A stretch of 64,000 nt of DNA, taken from NCBI GenBank assembly GCA_964447015.1, contig CAYUQU010000004.1:41724-105723 (forward strand), read 5' to 3'. Below, in pieces: positions 24,191-34,700 of the stretch. Source of the DNA: Wandonia sp964447015. Lineage in GTDB: Bacteria > Bacteroidota > Bacteroidia > Flavobacteriales_D > Crocinitomicaceae. Every line of letters starts with the position of its first letter. The first letter of the stretch is position 1. Both the position numbers and the translations under genes were made by a program. The notes below the pieces were generated by a model that saw only the letters and a list, made by a program, of their open reading frames with translations, was not told where the DNA came from and did not search any database.

Positions 24191-25233
24191 TTTTTGACTA
24201 TTCGTTTTGTGAGAACTTCCTTTTGACTGTAAACCCTGATGAAGTATATTCCGCTTTGTAACTTTGATAAATCAACAACGATTTTTTGCTGTACTTGATT
24301 GAAATAAACAATTCTGCCATTGGAATCATGGAGAGTAATTTTCAAAGGTTCTACATTATCAATTTCTATTGTAATCGATTCCGAAAATGGATTAGGATAA
24401 ACCTGAAACCAATCAATTGACAAGTCGTTAAGATGAGCAGGAAACGATGGACTAGCGACCCAATACAATGCATTTTTGAGAAGTAGCTCAAAATCATCAT
24501 CAGAGGTGAAATTTGTGACGTTATGACCTAGTGAAGTGTAAAACGATCTTGACCCCCAAGGATGTTCTTTATAATGAGCAGTCATTCGTGCAACATCATA
24601 AGACTCTATTCCAGTTGCGTTTACTCTAAGTAGTTCGGTAAATGAAGAGTTTAAGTACCCATTCTCCCAGTAATAATATTCTTCTGTTTTATTCCATGGG
24701 TTTGGGATGCCATTAAGAATGGGGTGCGAAACAGAATGATTCATGGTGTTATTATGGTCTGCACTAGTATGGTTAGGATTTTCCTGAACGGAACATCCAG
24801 ATAAATTTTCTCCGTAAAAATCCCAAACACCAGTATTATTTCCATTACAACTGCTGTGACGATAGGTGTCAGATGCGGCGTGTATGCCCAAATAATTTCC
24901 ACCGCTATTCACATACGACTCGTAATTTTGCCGTTGGTTTGCTGCCAGCCCATCAGCTCCCGATGTATTTGACCAGACTACAACATTATAATTTTGTAAG
25001 TCAAGTAAATCATCGAAAATTTCAGAAGTGTCACTGTGCGTTAAAGTCCACACATAAGGCGTGTTTGATGTGAGTGTGTCACAAATGTTTTCAAACAGAA
25101 TTTTAGACTCCTGCCTAGTGTTGTGATCATATCCTGTGGTTTCTGTGTAGTGCAAGACCCTAACAGTGTCTTGTGAAAAAGAGAAAACACCGATAAGAAA
25201 ACACAGTGCTGATAAAATATATTTATGAAACAT
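24187..25233 (-). CDS. ThuA-domain protein with T9SS C-terminal sorting domain
   Basis: ThuA domains have a class I glutamine amidotransferase-like fold and are found in carbohydrate-related secreted proteins of Bacteroidota. Here the domain spans about residues 20-270: VRVLHYTETTGYDH, YNVVVWSNTSGADGL, GGNYLGIHAASDTYRH, TMNHSVSHPILNGIP, RMTAHYKEHPWGSRSFYTSLGH. The C-terminal 70 residues (FQVYPNPFSESITIEI ... GIYFIRVYSQKEVLTKRIVKN) form a type A T9SS sorting domain, so the protein is exported across the outer membrane and the tail removed. The frame opens at 25254, but the Met at 25233 gives a normal signal peptide (MFHKYILSALCFLIGVFSFSQ). About 348 residues. Confidence 0.9.
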   Translation of the reverse strand: MFHKYILSALCFLIGVFSFSQDTVRVLHYTETTGYDHNTRQESKILFENICDTLTSNTPYVWTLTHSDTSEIFDDLLDLQNYNVVVWSNTSGADGLAANQRQNYESYVNSGGNYLGIHAASDTYRHSSCNGNNTGVWDFYGENLSGCSVQENPNHTSADHNNTMNHSVSHPILNGIPNPWNKTEEYYYWENGYLNSSFTELLRVNATGIESYDVARMTAHYKEHPWGSRSFYTSLGHNVTNFTSDDDFELLLKNALYWVASPSFPAHLNDLSIDWFQVYPNPFSESITIEIDNVEPLKITLHDSNGRIVYFNQVQQKIVVDLSKLQSGIYFIRVYSQKEVLTKRIVKN

Positions 25234-25287
25234 AATTCTCCCTTGTTTACACATAAAGGTACGGAAAATGGATGGAAGGGGAAAATA

Positions 25288-25482
25288 CTAATACCAACTC
25301 AGGTAAAATGCCACAATTCCAGCAGTTAGAATAGTACCGATTAATAAACTAAAGAATTGAACAGCCTTGTCAAATCCAGGTTGAGAAAAACTATATAAAC
25401 CATAAATCAACGAAACTATACCGATGATAAGAGCTACTCCGCTCATGACTAATATGAAAAAGAAGGCAATTATGTCAAGCAT
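25288..25482 (-). CDS. Small two-helix membrane protein
   Basis: The 64-residue product has two clear hydrophobic helices (about 4-30 and 40-62) joined by GLYSFSQPGFDKAVQ. It lies six bases downstream of the DUF1697 gene on the same strand, so it is probably co-transcribed. I do not recognise a family. The close spacing and the clean two-helix pattern argue that it is real. Confidence 0.6.
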   Translation of the reverse strand: MLDIIAFFFILVMSGVALIIGIVSLIYGLYSFSQPGFDKAVQFFSLLIGTILTAGIVAFYLSWY

Positions 25483-25488
25483 GCCTTA

Positions 25489-26031
25489 TTAGTTATTCAT
25501 TAATTCCCACAACTTACTTGTGGTGTTCCAGTTTCGAATAGTCATATTCCTATAGATAGTTTGCCCTACAAGTTTATTCAAATAGCTTTGCCCTGCTTGG
25601 CTAATTAATCTTGAAAAGTACAAAACTTCTATTCCAGGATACGCTTGATCAACTCCATCTCGAGTTTGAATATTATTCATTGCTTCTTGTGGAGTTAGAG
25701 GTTCTTTGAGAAAAAGCACGTCGTATCTGAATTTATCAGGTTTTGTGCCAAACCCTTCAGGTGCCTTTAAAACAACTCTTTTGAGTTGACTGTCAGTAAT
25801 CAACACAATTTTTGATTTGTAGTTAAACTTTTGGGACAAGGTGTGTTCAATTTTGTCAATTAATTCATTTTTCTTCTCAATTGAAGAGCTAAACAACACA
25901 TTACCACTTTGTATATAACTAGAGACATCAGAAAAACCCATAGATTCGAAACAAGCTTTCAACTCCACCATTTTAATAATATTATTACCACCAACATTAA
26001 TCCCCCTTAATAATGCAAGATACTTTGTCAT
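25489..26031 (-). CDS. DUF1697 family protein
   Basis: The 180-residue cytoplasmic protein carries the DUF1697 signature at its N-terminus (YLALLRGINVGGNNIIKM, LKACFESMGFSDVSSYIQSGNVLF) and the family's C-terminal YFSRLISQAGQSYLNKLVGQ with NMTIRNWNTTSKL. Length fits the family. Its function is not known; the domain is small, widespread and often horizontally shared. It is 28 bases downstream of the SLC13 permease gene and may form a three-gene unit with it and the small membrane protein. Confidence 0.93.
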   Translation of the reverse strand: MTKYLALLRGINVGGNNIIKMVELKACFESMGFSDVSSYIQSGNVLFSSSIEKKNELIDKIEHTLSQKFNYKSKIVLITDSQLKRVVLKAPEGFGTKPDKFRYDVLFLKEPLTPQEAMNNIQTRDGVDQAYPGIEVLYFSRLISQAGQSYLNKLVGQTIYRNMTIRNWNTTSKLWELMNN

Positions 26032-26059
26032 TGTTTTTAATTTCGTTCTAAAAGCAAAT

Positions 26060-27823
26060 TTACAGAGGCCAAAAATACATGATTAATGGTACTCCGATTG
26101 CCGCTATTATAATTTCCAATGGTAGTCCCATCCGCCAGTAGTCTGAAAACTTATAACCCCCAGATCCCATTACCAATGTGTTAGATTGGTGACCGATAGG
26201 TGTAAGAAACGCACAAGAAGCACCTATGGCGACAGCCATAAGAAAAGGGTCGACAGAAAATCCAAGTCCTTTTGCCACACTAATTGCAATTGGTGCCATT
26301 AAAACAACAGTTGCTGCATTATTGATGACGTCAGACAAGAACATCGTTATGACAAGTATGGTTAATATCATTGCCCATGGGGGGAAACTCTGTCCAAAAT
26401 CTAACACCACAGAAGCAATTAATGCTGCTCCACCACTTGTTTCTAAAGCAACGCCCAAAGGGATCATGGCTCCTAATAATACGATTATAGGCCAATCGAC
26501 ACTTGTGTAAACATCCTTTAAAGGCAAGACCCCTAACAGTACCATTAAAAGTGCAGCAATGGAAAAGCTGATTTCCACAGGCGCACCAAAGGCAATTGCA
26601 ATAATGGAAGGAATAAAAATACCGAGGGCAAGTGGAATTTTCTTTTTATATCCAAGGCGAAGTGAGCGTTTTGCCAAGGGGAGACAACCTAAGGATGAAA
26701 TTGTATTGTTAATTAAGCTAGTTCTACCTTGCAACAGCAACACATCTCCCGTTCTGAAAATGACATGATCCATTCGCCGGTGAATTTTCTGTTCTTTTCT
26801 AGCTACTGCAAGTAAGTTGATGTCGTATCGACTTCGCATACGCATTGAAGAGGCTGTTCTTCCCAGTAAAAAAGAGTCGCCCATAACTACAGCCTCGATA
26901 ATAGTCAAGTGTTTTGTGTCATCAACTCCTTCACGGAATTGTTTGTCACCAACTAGTGCCACATGCGTGTCTTCCATGAAGGCCTGAAGATTTTCGGCAT
27001 CAGTCTCTAAAATGATGATATCATTTTCCAAGAGAACTTCATCAAGCTTCAGGATTTCCAATTGTTTTTCATTTCGAATAAGTCCCTTTACTTGAGTATT
27101 TGGTTTTAAATATTTTGTCAGATTTTTAACTTGTTCACCGATAATTCTTGAGTCTTTAAGCACCTCTACTTCGGTTACATAATTATCAATGTTAAATGAA
27201 TGGTCATTGGAGTTAGTACTTCGTTTGGGAAGAAAACGCCAGCCAATAAGTGAAATAAAAAGGACTCCAGTTAAAGCCACAACTACACCAACGGGGGAAT
27301 AGTCGAACATACCGAAGGGTTCGCCAACTTCTTTACTGCGGATAGAGGCGATAATTATATTTGGTGGAGTTCCCATCAAGGTTGTCATGCCGCCCAAAAG
27401 CGAGGCAAAAGCAATGGGCATAAGAATATAAGAAGCAGGATAATTATTTTTACGAGCCATGTGTATGGCTATAGGCATCATGATTGCCAAAGCAGCTACG
27501 TTGTTCATGAAAGCTGAGGCGATTGCTACGAGTAAAGAAAGACTTAAAATTTGAATTAATGTGCTGTTTCCAACTTTCATAACCCACTTTCCCAAAAGAT
27601 TAATTAAGCCAGAAGACTCAAGCCCTTTTCCAATAATTAATACTGCAGCAACGGTAATAACAGCGGGGTTAACAAAGCCTATGAAAGCATCTGATGGTGG
27701 AACAATACCCATAAGAACCAGCAAAAGCAAGCAGATAAAAGCAACAAGGTCGTGACGTATTTTTCCCCAAACGAGAAGAATCAATGCCAACAAGAGTACC
27801 CCGAAAACAATATGATATTGCAT
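26060..27823 (-). CDS. SLC13-family (DASS) permease with two RCK_C domains
   Basis: This is a sodium-coupled anion transporter (di- and tricarboxylates, sulfate and similar). The 587-residue protein has an N-terminal membrane half with AFMNNVAALAIMMPIA and LMGTPPNIIIAS, a cytoplasmic insert of about 190 residues with two TrkA-C/RCK_C modules (about 220-390; KYLKPNTQVKGLIRNEKQLE, DINLLAVARKEQKIHRRMDH), and a C-terminal half with DVINNAATVVLMAPIA and TPIGHQSNTLVMGSGGY. The two NNxA and two substrate-site motifs show the inverted repeat of the fold. The RCK_C insert is common in bacterial members. The substrate cannot be read from the sequence. Confidence 0.93.
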   Translation of the reverse strand: MQYHIVFGVLLLALILLVWGKIRHDLVAFICLLLLVLMGIVPPSDAFIGFVNPAVITVAAVLIIGKGLESSGLINLLGKWVMKVGNSTLIQILSLSLLVAIASAFMNNVAALAIMMPIAIHMARKNNYPASYILMPIAFASLLGGMTTLMGTPPNIIIASIRSKEVGEPFGMFDYSPVGVVVALTGVLFISLIGWRFLPKRSTNSNDHSFNIDNYVTEVEVLKDSRIIGEQVKNLTKYLKPNTQVKGLIRNEKQLEILKLDEVLLENDIIILETDAENLQAFMEDTHVALVGDKQFREGVDDTKHLTIIEAVVMGDSFLLGRTASSMRMRSRYDINLLAVARKEQKIHRRMDHVIFRTGDVLLLQGRTSLINNTISSLGCLPLAKRSLRLGYKKKIPLALGIFIPSIIAIAFGAPVEISFSIAALLMVLLGVLPLKDVYTSVDWPIIVLLGAMIPLGVALETSGGAALIASVVLDFGQSFPPWAMILTILVITMFLSDVINNAATVVLMAPIAISVAKGLGFSVDPFLMAVAIGASCAFLTPIGHQSNTLVMGSGGYKFSDYWRMGLPLEIIIAAIGVPLIMYFWPL

Positions 27824-28089
27824 GATATTTTGGTTATTTGTATAGCTTGTCGCGGTTATACTTTTGAACCGTAATGAGCATTCGTTTATAATACATTGGT
27901 TTCAAAAGAGTTTGTTATAATGCAACATGTATAAATATAAAAGTTTCTAATGAAATACCATATTTCTAATTCATAATATTTATTAATTATGGATTAAAAT
28001 ATAACAGGAAGTAAAAGCGCTTAATATTATTCAGTGAGATAACAACTCTAGCTTTCAAATAATGCTGGATTAAAAATTTGTTCAACTTA
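27824..28089. other. Divergent AT-rich gap without genes
   Basis: This stretch between the SLC13 and EamA genes is AT-rich (for example around 27945-28010) and has no open frame of note. It should hold the minus-strand promoter of the SLC13 operon, but I see no clear -7/-33 pair. Confidence 0.4.
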
Positions 28090-28118
28090 TTTGCCGCACA
28101 AAACTTCTCTTATCTTTG
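28090..28118 (+). promoter_or_regulatory. Promoter of the EamA transporter gene
   Basis: TTTG (28090-28093) and a perfect TATCTTTG (28111-28118) are 17 bp apart. Unusually for this window an AAGGAG-like ribosome site (28128-28134) precedes the ATG at 28142. Confidence 0.65.
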
Positions 28119-28141
28119 CCGTCTAGTAAGGAGTAAAAACC

Positions 28142-29056
28142 ATGTCAAAAAGAAAGCAATATCTCATACTCATCCACCTTGTGATTATCATTTGGGGATA
28201 TACTGGAATAATGGGGAAAACCATAACGCTTTCTTCTTCTATCCTTGTGTGGTATCGTTTATTGATTGGGTTTATTTCCCTCGGACTTTTCATCTGGCTC
28301 TTAAAACGACCGACAGTAAAAATTGATAAAAAGGTTTTTTGGAAAATAGTTGCAGTTGGCGCTGTTGTCGGTTTGCACTGGTTTACATTTTTTCAGAGTA
28401 TCAAGCTATCATCAGTATCACTTGGGATAATTTGTCTTTCAACGACAACGCTTCACGTATCTTGGTTAGAACCTCTTATGCGGAAACGCAAAGTATCTCT
28501 GGTGGAGGTGTTGCTAGGAGTGATTATTGTATTTGGAATTTCTTTCATTCTCAATGTAGAATTTGAGCATCTCAATGCTATTTTAATAGGACTTTCTTCT
28601 GCGTTTTTTGCCGCATTTTTTGCTGTTTCCAACTCGGTTTTGGTTGATAAAGTTCCATCATCGCAACTGTCTTTTATCGAATTGATAAGTGGTTTTGTGG
28701 TGCTTTCTGTTATTTTGCTTTTTCAGGGAGAAATGAATAGTGAGTTGTTTAATTTATCGCCTTCAAATATTTGGAATCTACTCTTTCTAGGCGTGGTATG
28801 TACCTCTTTAGCGTTCATTATTGCCGTTGACGCTACAAAGTATTTAGGTGCGTTTACAGTAAGCTTAAGCATCAATCTTGAACCTATTTATACTATGATT
28901 ATGGCGGTGTTATTATTCCCAATGGAAGAAACCATGCAGTTTAGTTTTTATGTGGGGAGTGCGATAATTCTAGCTGCTGTATTTTTCAATGGTTTTTGGC
29001 AGTATTATGCCAATAGAGCCAGGAGAATGAGAGAAAAAACGCAATTACCGCTGTAA
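28142..29056 (+). CDS. EamA/DMT-family transporter
   Basis: The 304-residue protein is a ten-helix drug/metabolite-superfamily exporter with two EamA repeats (about 10-140 and 155-290). Typical elements are IIWGYTGIMGKTI at the first helix, ALHW-type VGLHWFTFFQSIKLSS, and SINLEPIYTMIMAVLLFPMEE near the C-terminal repeat. Members export amino acids or small metabolites; the substrate here is unknown. A good promoter and a recognisable AAGGAG ribosome site support the start at 28142. Its 3' end overlaps the convergent GH3 gene by 12 bp. Confidence 0.92.
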   Translation: MSKRKQYLILIHLVIIIWGYTGIMGKTITLSSSILVWYRLLIGFISLGLFIWLLKRPTVKIDKKVFWKIVAVGAVVGLHWFTFFQSIKLSSVSLGIICLSTTTLHVSWLEPLMRKRKVSLVEVLLGVIIVFGISFILNVEFEHLNAILIGLSSAFFAAFFAVSNSVLVDKVPSSQLSFIELISGFVVLSVILLFQGEMNSELFNLSPSNIWNLLFLGVVCTSLAFIIAVDATKYLGAFTVSLSINLEPIYTMIMAVLLFPMEETMQFSFYVGSAIILAAVFFNGFWQYYANRARRMREKTQLPL

Positions 29057-30616
29057 AAACAACTTCCACTCTTCAAGTTGAGTCCCCTTCAACACACGTG
29101 GAAATTTGTTTTGCCCACCAACTTTGCCTTTTTCTGCTAGAAAGCGCAAGAAAAAATCGTTTGGGATAATATTAACAGTAGGGGCACCCATTGTGTATTT
29201 GCGTACAGCGGCATAGTCATCGTTGATCTGCTTTAGTTCTTCATCTAAAACTTTAGATACGATATTATCTGATAAAATTTTGTCAGTACCCAAATACCAG
29301 TGATGACCTGTTTTCTCGTTCTTGGTGGCGTAAACTGTATATTCTTGAATTTGGATTCCAAGTTTTTCAGAAGTTGCTTTTATTGCCTTATTCATGTTGC
29401 TCACTGATAGGTGTTCTCCACTCACACTTAAGTAATGTGAAATCCTTCCAGTAATTTGAATTTCATAATCTAATAAACTTGTAAATTTAATCGTATCACC
29501 CAACAAGTATCTCCACAAACCGGCGCATGTTGAAACAACCAGCGCATAGTTTACACCTTCTTTAACTTCGTGAAATGGAAGAACATTAGCGTCTTGCATT
29601 AAGCTCCCATTCTCGTCAAAATTTTCTTCGTTGAAAGGGATGAATTCGAAGTAGACTCCTGAATTTAGAAGTAGGCGCATTCCTGATCGATTTTCTCCTT
29701 TTTGGTAAGCAAAATAGCCCTCACTTGCGAGATAAGTTTCTTGAAAAAATACGTCTTTACCGAATAATTTTAAGAGTTCTGATTTATATGGTTCAATTGA
29801 AACTCCACCGTGCACATAAACATTCAGTGACGGCCAGATATCATGAATTGTGTCCAATTTGTATTTATTGATGATTGCTTTAAGCACCAACTCAATCCAT
29901 GCAGGTACTCCAGAAATGATTCCGATATCCCACTTTGGAGCATTTTCAACAATTGCTTCGAGCTTTTCATTCCAATTTGGAAGTCTGCTGATTTGTTTAC
30001 CTGGTTTAGAGAAGTTTGAAAACCAAAAGGGGATTTTCCCTGCTAAGATTCCACTTAGGTCACCTTCTTTATAATGCTCATGTTGCTTTAACGAAGTGCT
30101 TCCACCAATAATGAGCAATGATTTTTCATAAAAATCGGTGTCCATACCGTAATCGTGCAAAGTTAGCATTTGAGTGAGACTAACTCGTTGTATGCTTTTA
30201 ATCATACTTTCGGTTACAGGAATTCGCTTGCTTGGCGCACCAGAAGTACCAGAAGAAAGGGCAAAATATTTGATTTTTCCAGGCCAGGTAACGTCTTTTT
30301 CTCCCTTTAATGCTCTGTTTAACCACTTATCGTGAAATTCATCATAAGTTGTTATCGGAATTCTGGAAGAGAATTCTACTAGAGGAGAAGTAGAATGTAA
30401 AATTTCTTTAAAATTATATTCACGCCCAAATTGAGTCGATTTAGCCTTATCTAAAAGTTTTTGTAATACTTTAGTTTGCAAAGAGTAATCAAACTTTTTC
30501 TTCTCACCAAGTTGATTGCCAATTTTGGCCGTCCCTTTTAATATTGAACCAATAATCGCCATAAGAACACATAAAATTACAAAGTAAGCAATTAACCTAA
30601 AACCCGATGTTAACAC
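29045..30616 (-). CDS. GH3 auxin-responsive-promoter family acyl-acid-amide synthetase-like protein
   Basis: GH3 proteins belong to the adenylate-forming ANL superfamily; the plant enzymes join amino acids to hormones such as auxin or jasmonate. The 523-residue protein has ITTYDEFHDKWLNRAL, the adenylate-binding FALSSGTSGAPSKRIPVT, YVHGGVSIEPYKSELLKLFG, TYLASEGYFAYQ, and LWRYLLGDTIKF for the hinge region, followed by ISHYLSVSGEHLS. An N-terminal hydrophobic stretch (about 5-25) may anchor it to the membrane. Bacterial GH3 homologues are common in this phylum, but their substrates are largely unknown. It is convergent with the EamA gene, with a 12-bp overlap. Confidence 0.93.
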   Translation of the reverse strand: MLTSGFRLIAYFVILCVLMAIIGSILKGTAKIGNQLGEKKKFDYSLQTKVLQKLLDKAKSTQFGREYNFKEILHSTSPLVEFSSRIPITTYDEFHDKWLNRALKGEKDVTWPGKIKYFALSSGTSGAPSKRIPVTESMIKSIQRVSLTQMLTLHDYGMDTDFYEKSLLIIGGSTSLKQHEHYKEGDLSGILAGKIPFWFSNFSKPGKQISRLPNWNEKLEAIVENAPKWDIGIISGVPAWIELVLKAIINKYKLDTIHDIWPSLNVYVHGGVSIEPYKSELLKLFGKDVFFQETYLASEGYFAYQKGENRSGMRLLLNSGVYFEFIPFNEENFDENGSLMQDANVLPFHEVKEGVNYALVVSTCAGLWRYLLGDTIKFTSLLDYEIQITGRISHYLSVSGEHLSVSNMNKAIKATSEKLGIQIQEYTVYATKNEKTGHHWYLGTDKILSDNIVSKVLDEELKQINDDYAAVRKYTMGAPTVNIIPNDFFLRFLAEKGKVGGQNKFPRVLKGTQLEEWKLFLQR

Positions 30617-30692
30617 ATAGTTAAGGAAATTTTATTAACTTATATGCTATTTATTTAAAATATTTTAATCATATTAGTATCGCTAAAACTAA

Positions 30693-30721
30693 TTGGGTCA
30701 ATATATTTATGATTACTTTTG
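30693..30721 (+). promoter_or_regulatory. Promoter of the universal stress protein gene
   Basis: TTG (30693-30695) and TACTTTTG (30714-30721, perfect -7 match) are 18 bp apart, about 32 bases before the ATG. Confidence 0.5.
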
Positions 30722-30753
30722 TCCCAACTTATAAAAACCAATAGTACCCTGTT

Positions 30754-31575
30754 ATGCAAAGGAAAAGTTTTATAGTACCTCATGATTTCACTAGTGTGGC
30801 CAATTGTGCTCTAAATCATGCACTTAAAACGGCAAAAATTGTAGATGCCGATATTTATCTTCTTCACGTAGTAAACAAAGACAAGTCGATTCGTGAAGCA
30901 GAAGCAAAACTTAAGCAAATAGCTGAAGACCACAAAGGTGATGGTGTAAATATAATTCCTTCAGTTCGTGTTGGTAATATTTTTGACGATATAGGTGATT
31001 TTGCTGCAGAACATCACGCTCAGTTGATTTTCATGGGAACACATGGAGCTCATGGTTGGCAACACGTGACGGGAAGTCATGCGCTTAAAGTAGTGACTCA
31101 CTCTTCAGTTCCATTTGTTATCGTACAAGATAAAGAAGTAAAGGAAACGGGTTATGACGACATCGTTGTTCCACTGGACTTCAATAAAGAAACAAAACAA
31201 AAACTTGTTCTTGTTGCTAATATGGCAACGTATTTTAACTCACGTGTTCATGTGATTATTCCAGATGAAACAGATGAGTTTTTAAGAAATAAAGTATTGA
31301 GTAACATTCAGTTCGCTAAGAAATTCTTTTCTGAGCGCGAGATTGAATTGACTATCACTTTGGCTCCTAGCTCTGGGTTTGATAAAGAAGTAGTAAAATA
31401 CGCAGTTAAACACGACGCGGATTTAATTGCTATTATGAACCTACAAAAGAATAGTTTCTTAGGTGTATTAGGTGCAAATTACGAACAATATATGATTACA
31501 AATGATGCTCAAATCCCTGTATTAATGGTGAATCCAATGGAATCAGCATATGGGTCTAGTATCTTGTTTTCTTAA
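30754..31575 (+). CDS. Tandem universal stress protein (UspA family)
   Basis: Two UspA domains are joined in one 273-residue cytoplasmic chain (about 1-130 and 140-265). The first keeps the nucleotide-binding pattern (FIVPHDFTSVANCALNHAL, then GTHGAHGWQHVTGSHALKVV and VPFVIV), although the spacing between glycines is one residue shorter than the classical G-2x-G-9x-G. The second is more divergent (VVPLDFNKETKQKLVLVANM ... DADLIAIMNLQKNS) and may not bind ATP. Such proteins help survival under starvation or stress. It is monocistronic, with its own promoter and a strong terminator. Confidence 0.93.
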   Translation: MQRKSFIVPHDFTSVANCALNHALKTAKIVDADIYLLHVVNKDKSIREAEAKLKQIAEDHKGDGVNIIPSVRVGNIFDDIGDFAAEHHAQLIFMGTHGAHGWQHVTGSHALKVVTHSSVPFVIVQDKEVKETGYDDIVVPLDFNKETKQKLVLVANMATYFNSRVHVIIPDETDEFLRNKVLSNIQFAKKFFSEREIELTITLAPSSGFDKEVVKYAVKHDADLIAIMNLQKNSFLGVLGANYEQYMITNDAQIPVLMVNPMESAYGSSILFS

Positions 31576-31597
31576 ATAGTAGATATTAAATAGAGAG

Positions 31598-31625
31598 GCT
31601 GTCCAGCATTTGGACAGCTTTTTTT
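31598..31625 (+). terminator. Intrinsic terminator after the Usp gene
   Basis: GCTGTCCA (31598-31605) and TGGACAGC (31611-31618) form a perfect 8-bp stem with a five-base loop, followed by seven T. Confidence 0.92.
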
Positions 31626-31722
31626 ATGCTTTGAATCTTCTGATATACACTGTGATAATAGGATGTTAAACAGTGCTAAAATTTCAATTTAGAAAACGTT
31701 CACGGCTCAAAAAGAAAGCGTC

Positions 31723-34700
31723 TTAATCTTTGTATTCATTCTTCTCTAAACGAGCCTTGACGTCCTCAATGTGTTTTAATTTTTTAGCTCGACGCATTTT
31801 AATTGCCGATTCAGTAAAATATTTGTGCTGATTTAAAAAAGCTATTTGGATTTCATCCCATTTGCGGTCACTATCAATTTTTCCATGTTCACGGAGCTCT
31901 CTTCGAAGTTTATCAGCGATTTCATGAAAATCATCACGTCCCAAATAATCAAGATCTGCATCGCAGAGAATCTCCTGCAACTTATTTTGTGGTTTGTGTG
32001 GAATCTGAGTTGAGTAAATTAGTTCTTTAATTGTCTGAATTTGTGATTCGCTATAACCGTGTTTTGGAAGATGCTCCTGAGCTAACCTTACACCTATCGG
32101 TTCATTTTTTTCGTACTGCTCAATAAATCCTGCATCGTGATAGGAAGCAGCTGATTTAAGTAAGAACAAGCCTTCATCGGTAATCCCCTCCATAAGGGCT
32201 AAACGTTCGACTGCAGCAGTCACGTCTTTTGTATGCCAGATACTGTGATAGTAAAGCTTTGGTGAGAGTCTTTCTTCGAGCAAATTAAGAATTGTGCGTT
32301 CAGCTTTCATGTAGTTAATCGAGCTATATAGGTGAAGATCAACAATTTTCCAAAACCTGTCATTGGGCACCATACCCTCTTCATCAGCCGAAAGTTCAGG
32401 CTTTATCCTGTCCACAAAGTACATATTTACCAAGCCGCTATTTTTGGTCATCACTTCTCCGCGGAGGGTACATTCGAAATAGGGCTGAATGGCTTCGTAT
32501 GTAGATTCAGAAATATTTACGCGTCCAGCCTTGCCGTTAGTCTCCATTCGTTGAGCTAAGTTCACGGTCGCTCCCCAAATATCATAAGCATAGCGTTTTT
32601 TCCCCACTACACCTGCGACAACTTCTCCTGTATTAATCCCCACTCTTAAATACCAAGGTTCAATTCCGTTTGCTTTGTCTTCTTCAACTTGCTTGCGCAT
32701 ATATTGTTGAATTTCAAGTCCAGCTAGTACAGTTTGAATTGGGTTTTCTTTTGTTCGGATTGGCATACCACCTGCACATAAGTATGCATCACCAACGGTT
32801 TTAATTTTTTCTATGCTCCACTTTTCGACAATCTCATCAAATTTAGAGAAGAAAATATCCAGTCTATTAAGCAAGTCAATTGGCGACATTTTTTCGGCAA
32901 TTTTTGTAAAGCCAACAAAATCGGTGAACATGACCGACACTCTGTTGTATGCTCGAGCACTCGTGCTACCACCTTCTCTGAGCTCTTTTGCTGTTTCTTC
33001 TGGTAGGATGTTATGCAGAAGTCGCTCCACTTTTTCCTTTTCTTTTTCGAGAAGAAACTTTTTTTCTTCAACTTCCTTTTTTTGAAGTTCGAGTTGCTTT
33101 TTCTGATCTTCAATTTTTTTACTCTGCGCTCGAATTTCACTAGTTCTCTCTACAATTTTCATTTCTAGGAGAACCATTCTGCGACGCTGTTTCTCTAATC
33201 GCAATCGGTAAAAAACAAACAACACAATTAAGATGAAAACAATAACTAGAATTCTAAACCACCACGTCATCCAAAAAGGAGGCTCAACGATTATTGTTAA
33301 AATGGTAGGTTTGTTGCTCCATTCACCATAAACAGACTTGGCAAAAATTTTGAGATTATATGTACCAGGAGATAGGGAGCTGAGCAAAATACTATTCTCC
33401 CCCCCCAAAAATGTGTAATCTTCATCATGCCCTTCGAGATAATATCTGTATTCAACCAAAGAAGCATTGGCAAGGTCGTTTGAAGCGAATTGAATAGAAA
33501 TATTGCGCTGTCTATGATTTAAAACAATTTCATTTGTAAAAGCGATAGATGTTTGTAAGATCCCGTTATCTTGATTAGGTAAAATTTTCTGACTTGAGAT
33601 TTGTAGGTCGGTGAGAAAAACAGTTAGGTTTTGTCTTCCCTCTTGGAGATCATTAGGGTAAAAGTGATTGTATCCGTAAATTCCACCAAAATAAAGTTCC
33701 CCCGTTTTTGACTTCATAAACGCACCTATATTGAACTCGTTACTCATCAATCCGTCTATTTCAGAGTAGTTTACAAAGGTTTCCTTTTTTTTACTGAATT
33801 TTGACAAACCACGGTTTGTACTGAGCCATAGGTTTTCATTTCCGTCTTCAAGTATCCCGTATATTACGTTGTTTGGTAATCCTTTGCTAACATCAAACTG
33901 TTCAATTTGATTTGAAGTTACATTAACTTTGATTAGTCCATCACCATAGGTTCCTAGCCAAAAAACATTGGGTTTACTTTGATGTATAACGTTTACATTA
34001 CCCTTAATAATTTTAGATAAATGTGTATTGAAAGAAGACGGTTCAATAACAATTTCTCCAGAGGAACTTAACTTACATTTATAGACTCCACCATTTGCGG
34101 GAGCAATCCATAGTAGGCCTGAAGAATCTTTAAACAGAGATTTTACAGAACCGAGATTTTTACCCTTATCTGTATAAGTATAGCTGTTTGTTTCAGCGCT
34201 ATAAATACAGATTCCTCCTTTTGTGGCTAACCAAAAACGGTGGTTGTCTATAGGAATAATTTGATACACCCGTTCATATTCAAGAGGAGTGTTTTCTTCG
34301 TGTTTAATTTTTTCATAACGATAAGTTGTAGGATCATCTTTGTTTATGGTTAATTTATAAAGCCCATCTAATCCACCAGTGAACAAATTATTTTCGTCAA
34401 ATACAAAAAGGGATAGTGCGGGCATATCAACCTTCCGTATTAAGTTACTTCTTGGTTCGCGGTAGAAATGGTTAAACACATTTTTCTTCCTGTCAAATCT
34501 TGAAACACCGTTACTTGTTCCAACGAAAATAGCTCCACTAGACCTATCCTCGGCAAAAGCCCAAACACTTGGAGTTGGCAATCCTTGCTCCAAATTTCCT
34601 GAAGGCCCAACACCTAAAAAACCGAGATAGTTTGGGTTAAATGTACCAAAACCGCGCTGTGTTCCCACCCACAATTGACCGTCTCTGTCCAAAAATAATC

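Noticed and set aside
29850..30074. Plus-strand frame within the GH3 gene and similar short antisense frames elsewhere
   Set aside because: They lie fully inside well-supported genes on the other strand and show no domain, signal peptide or start context.
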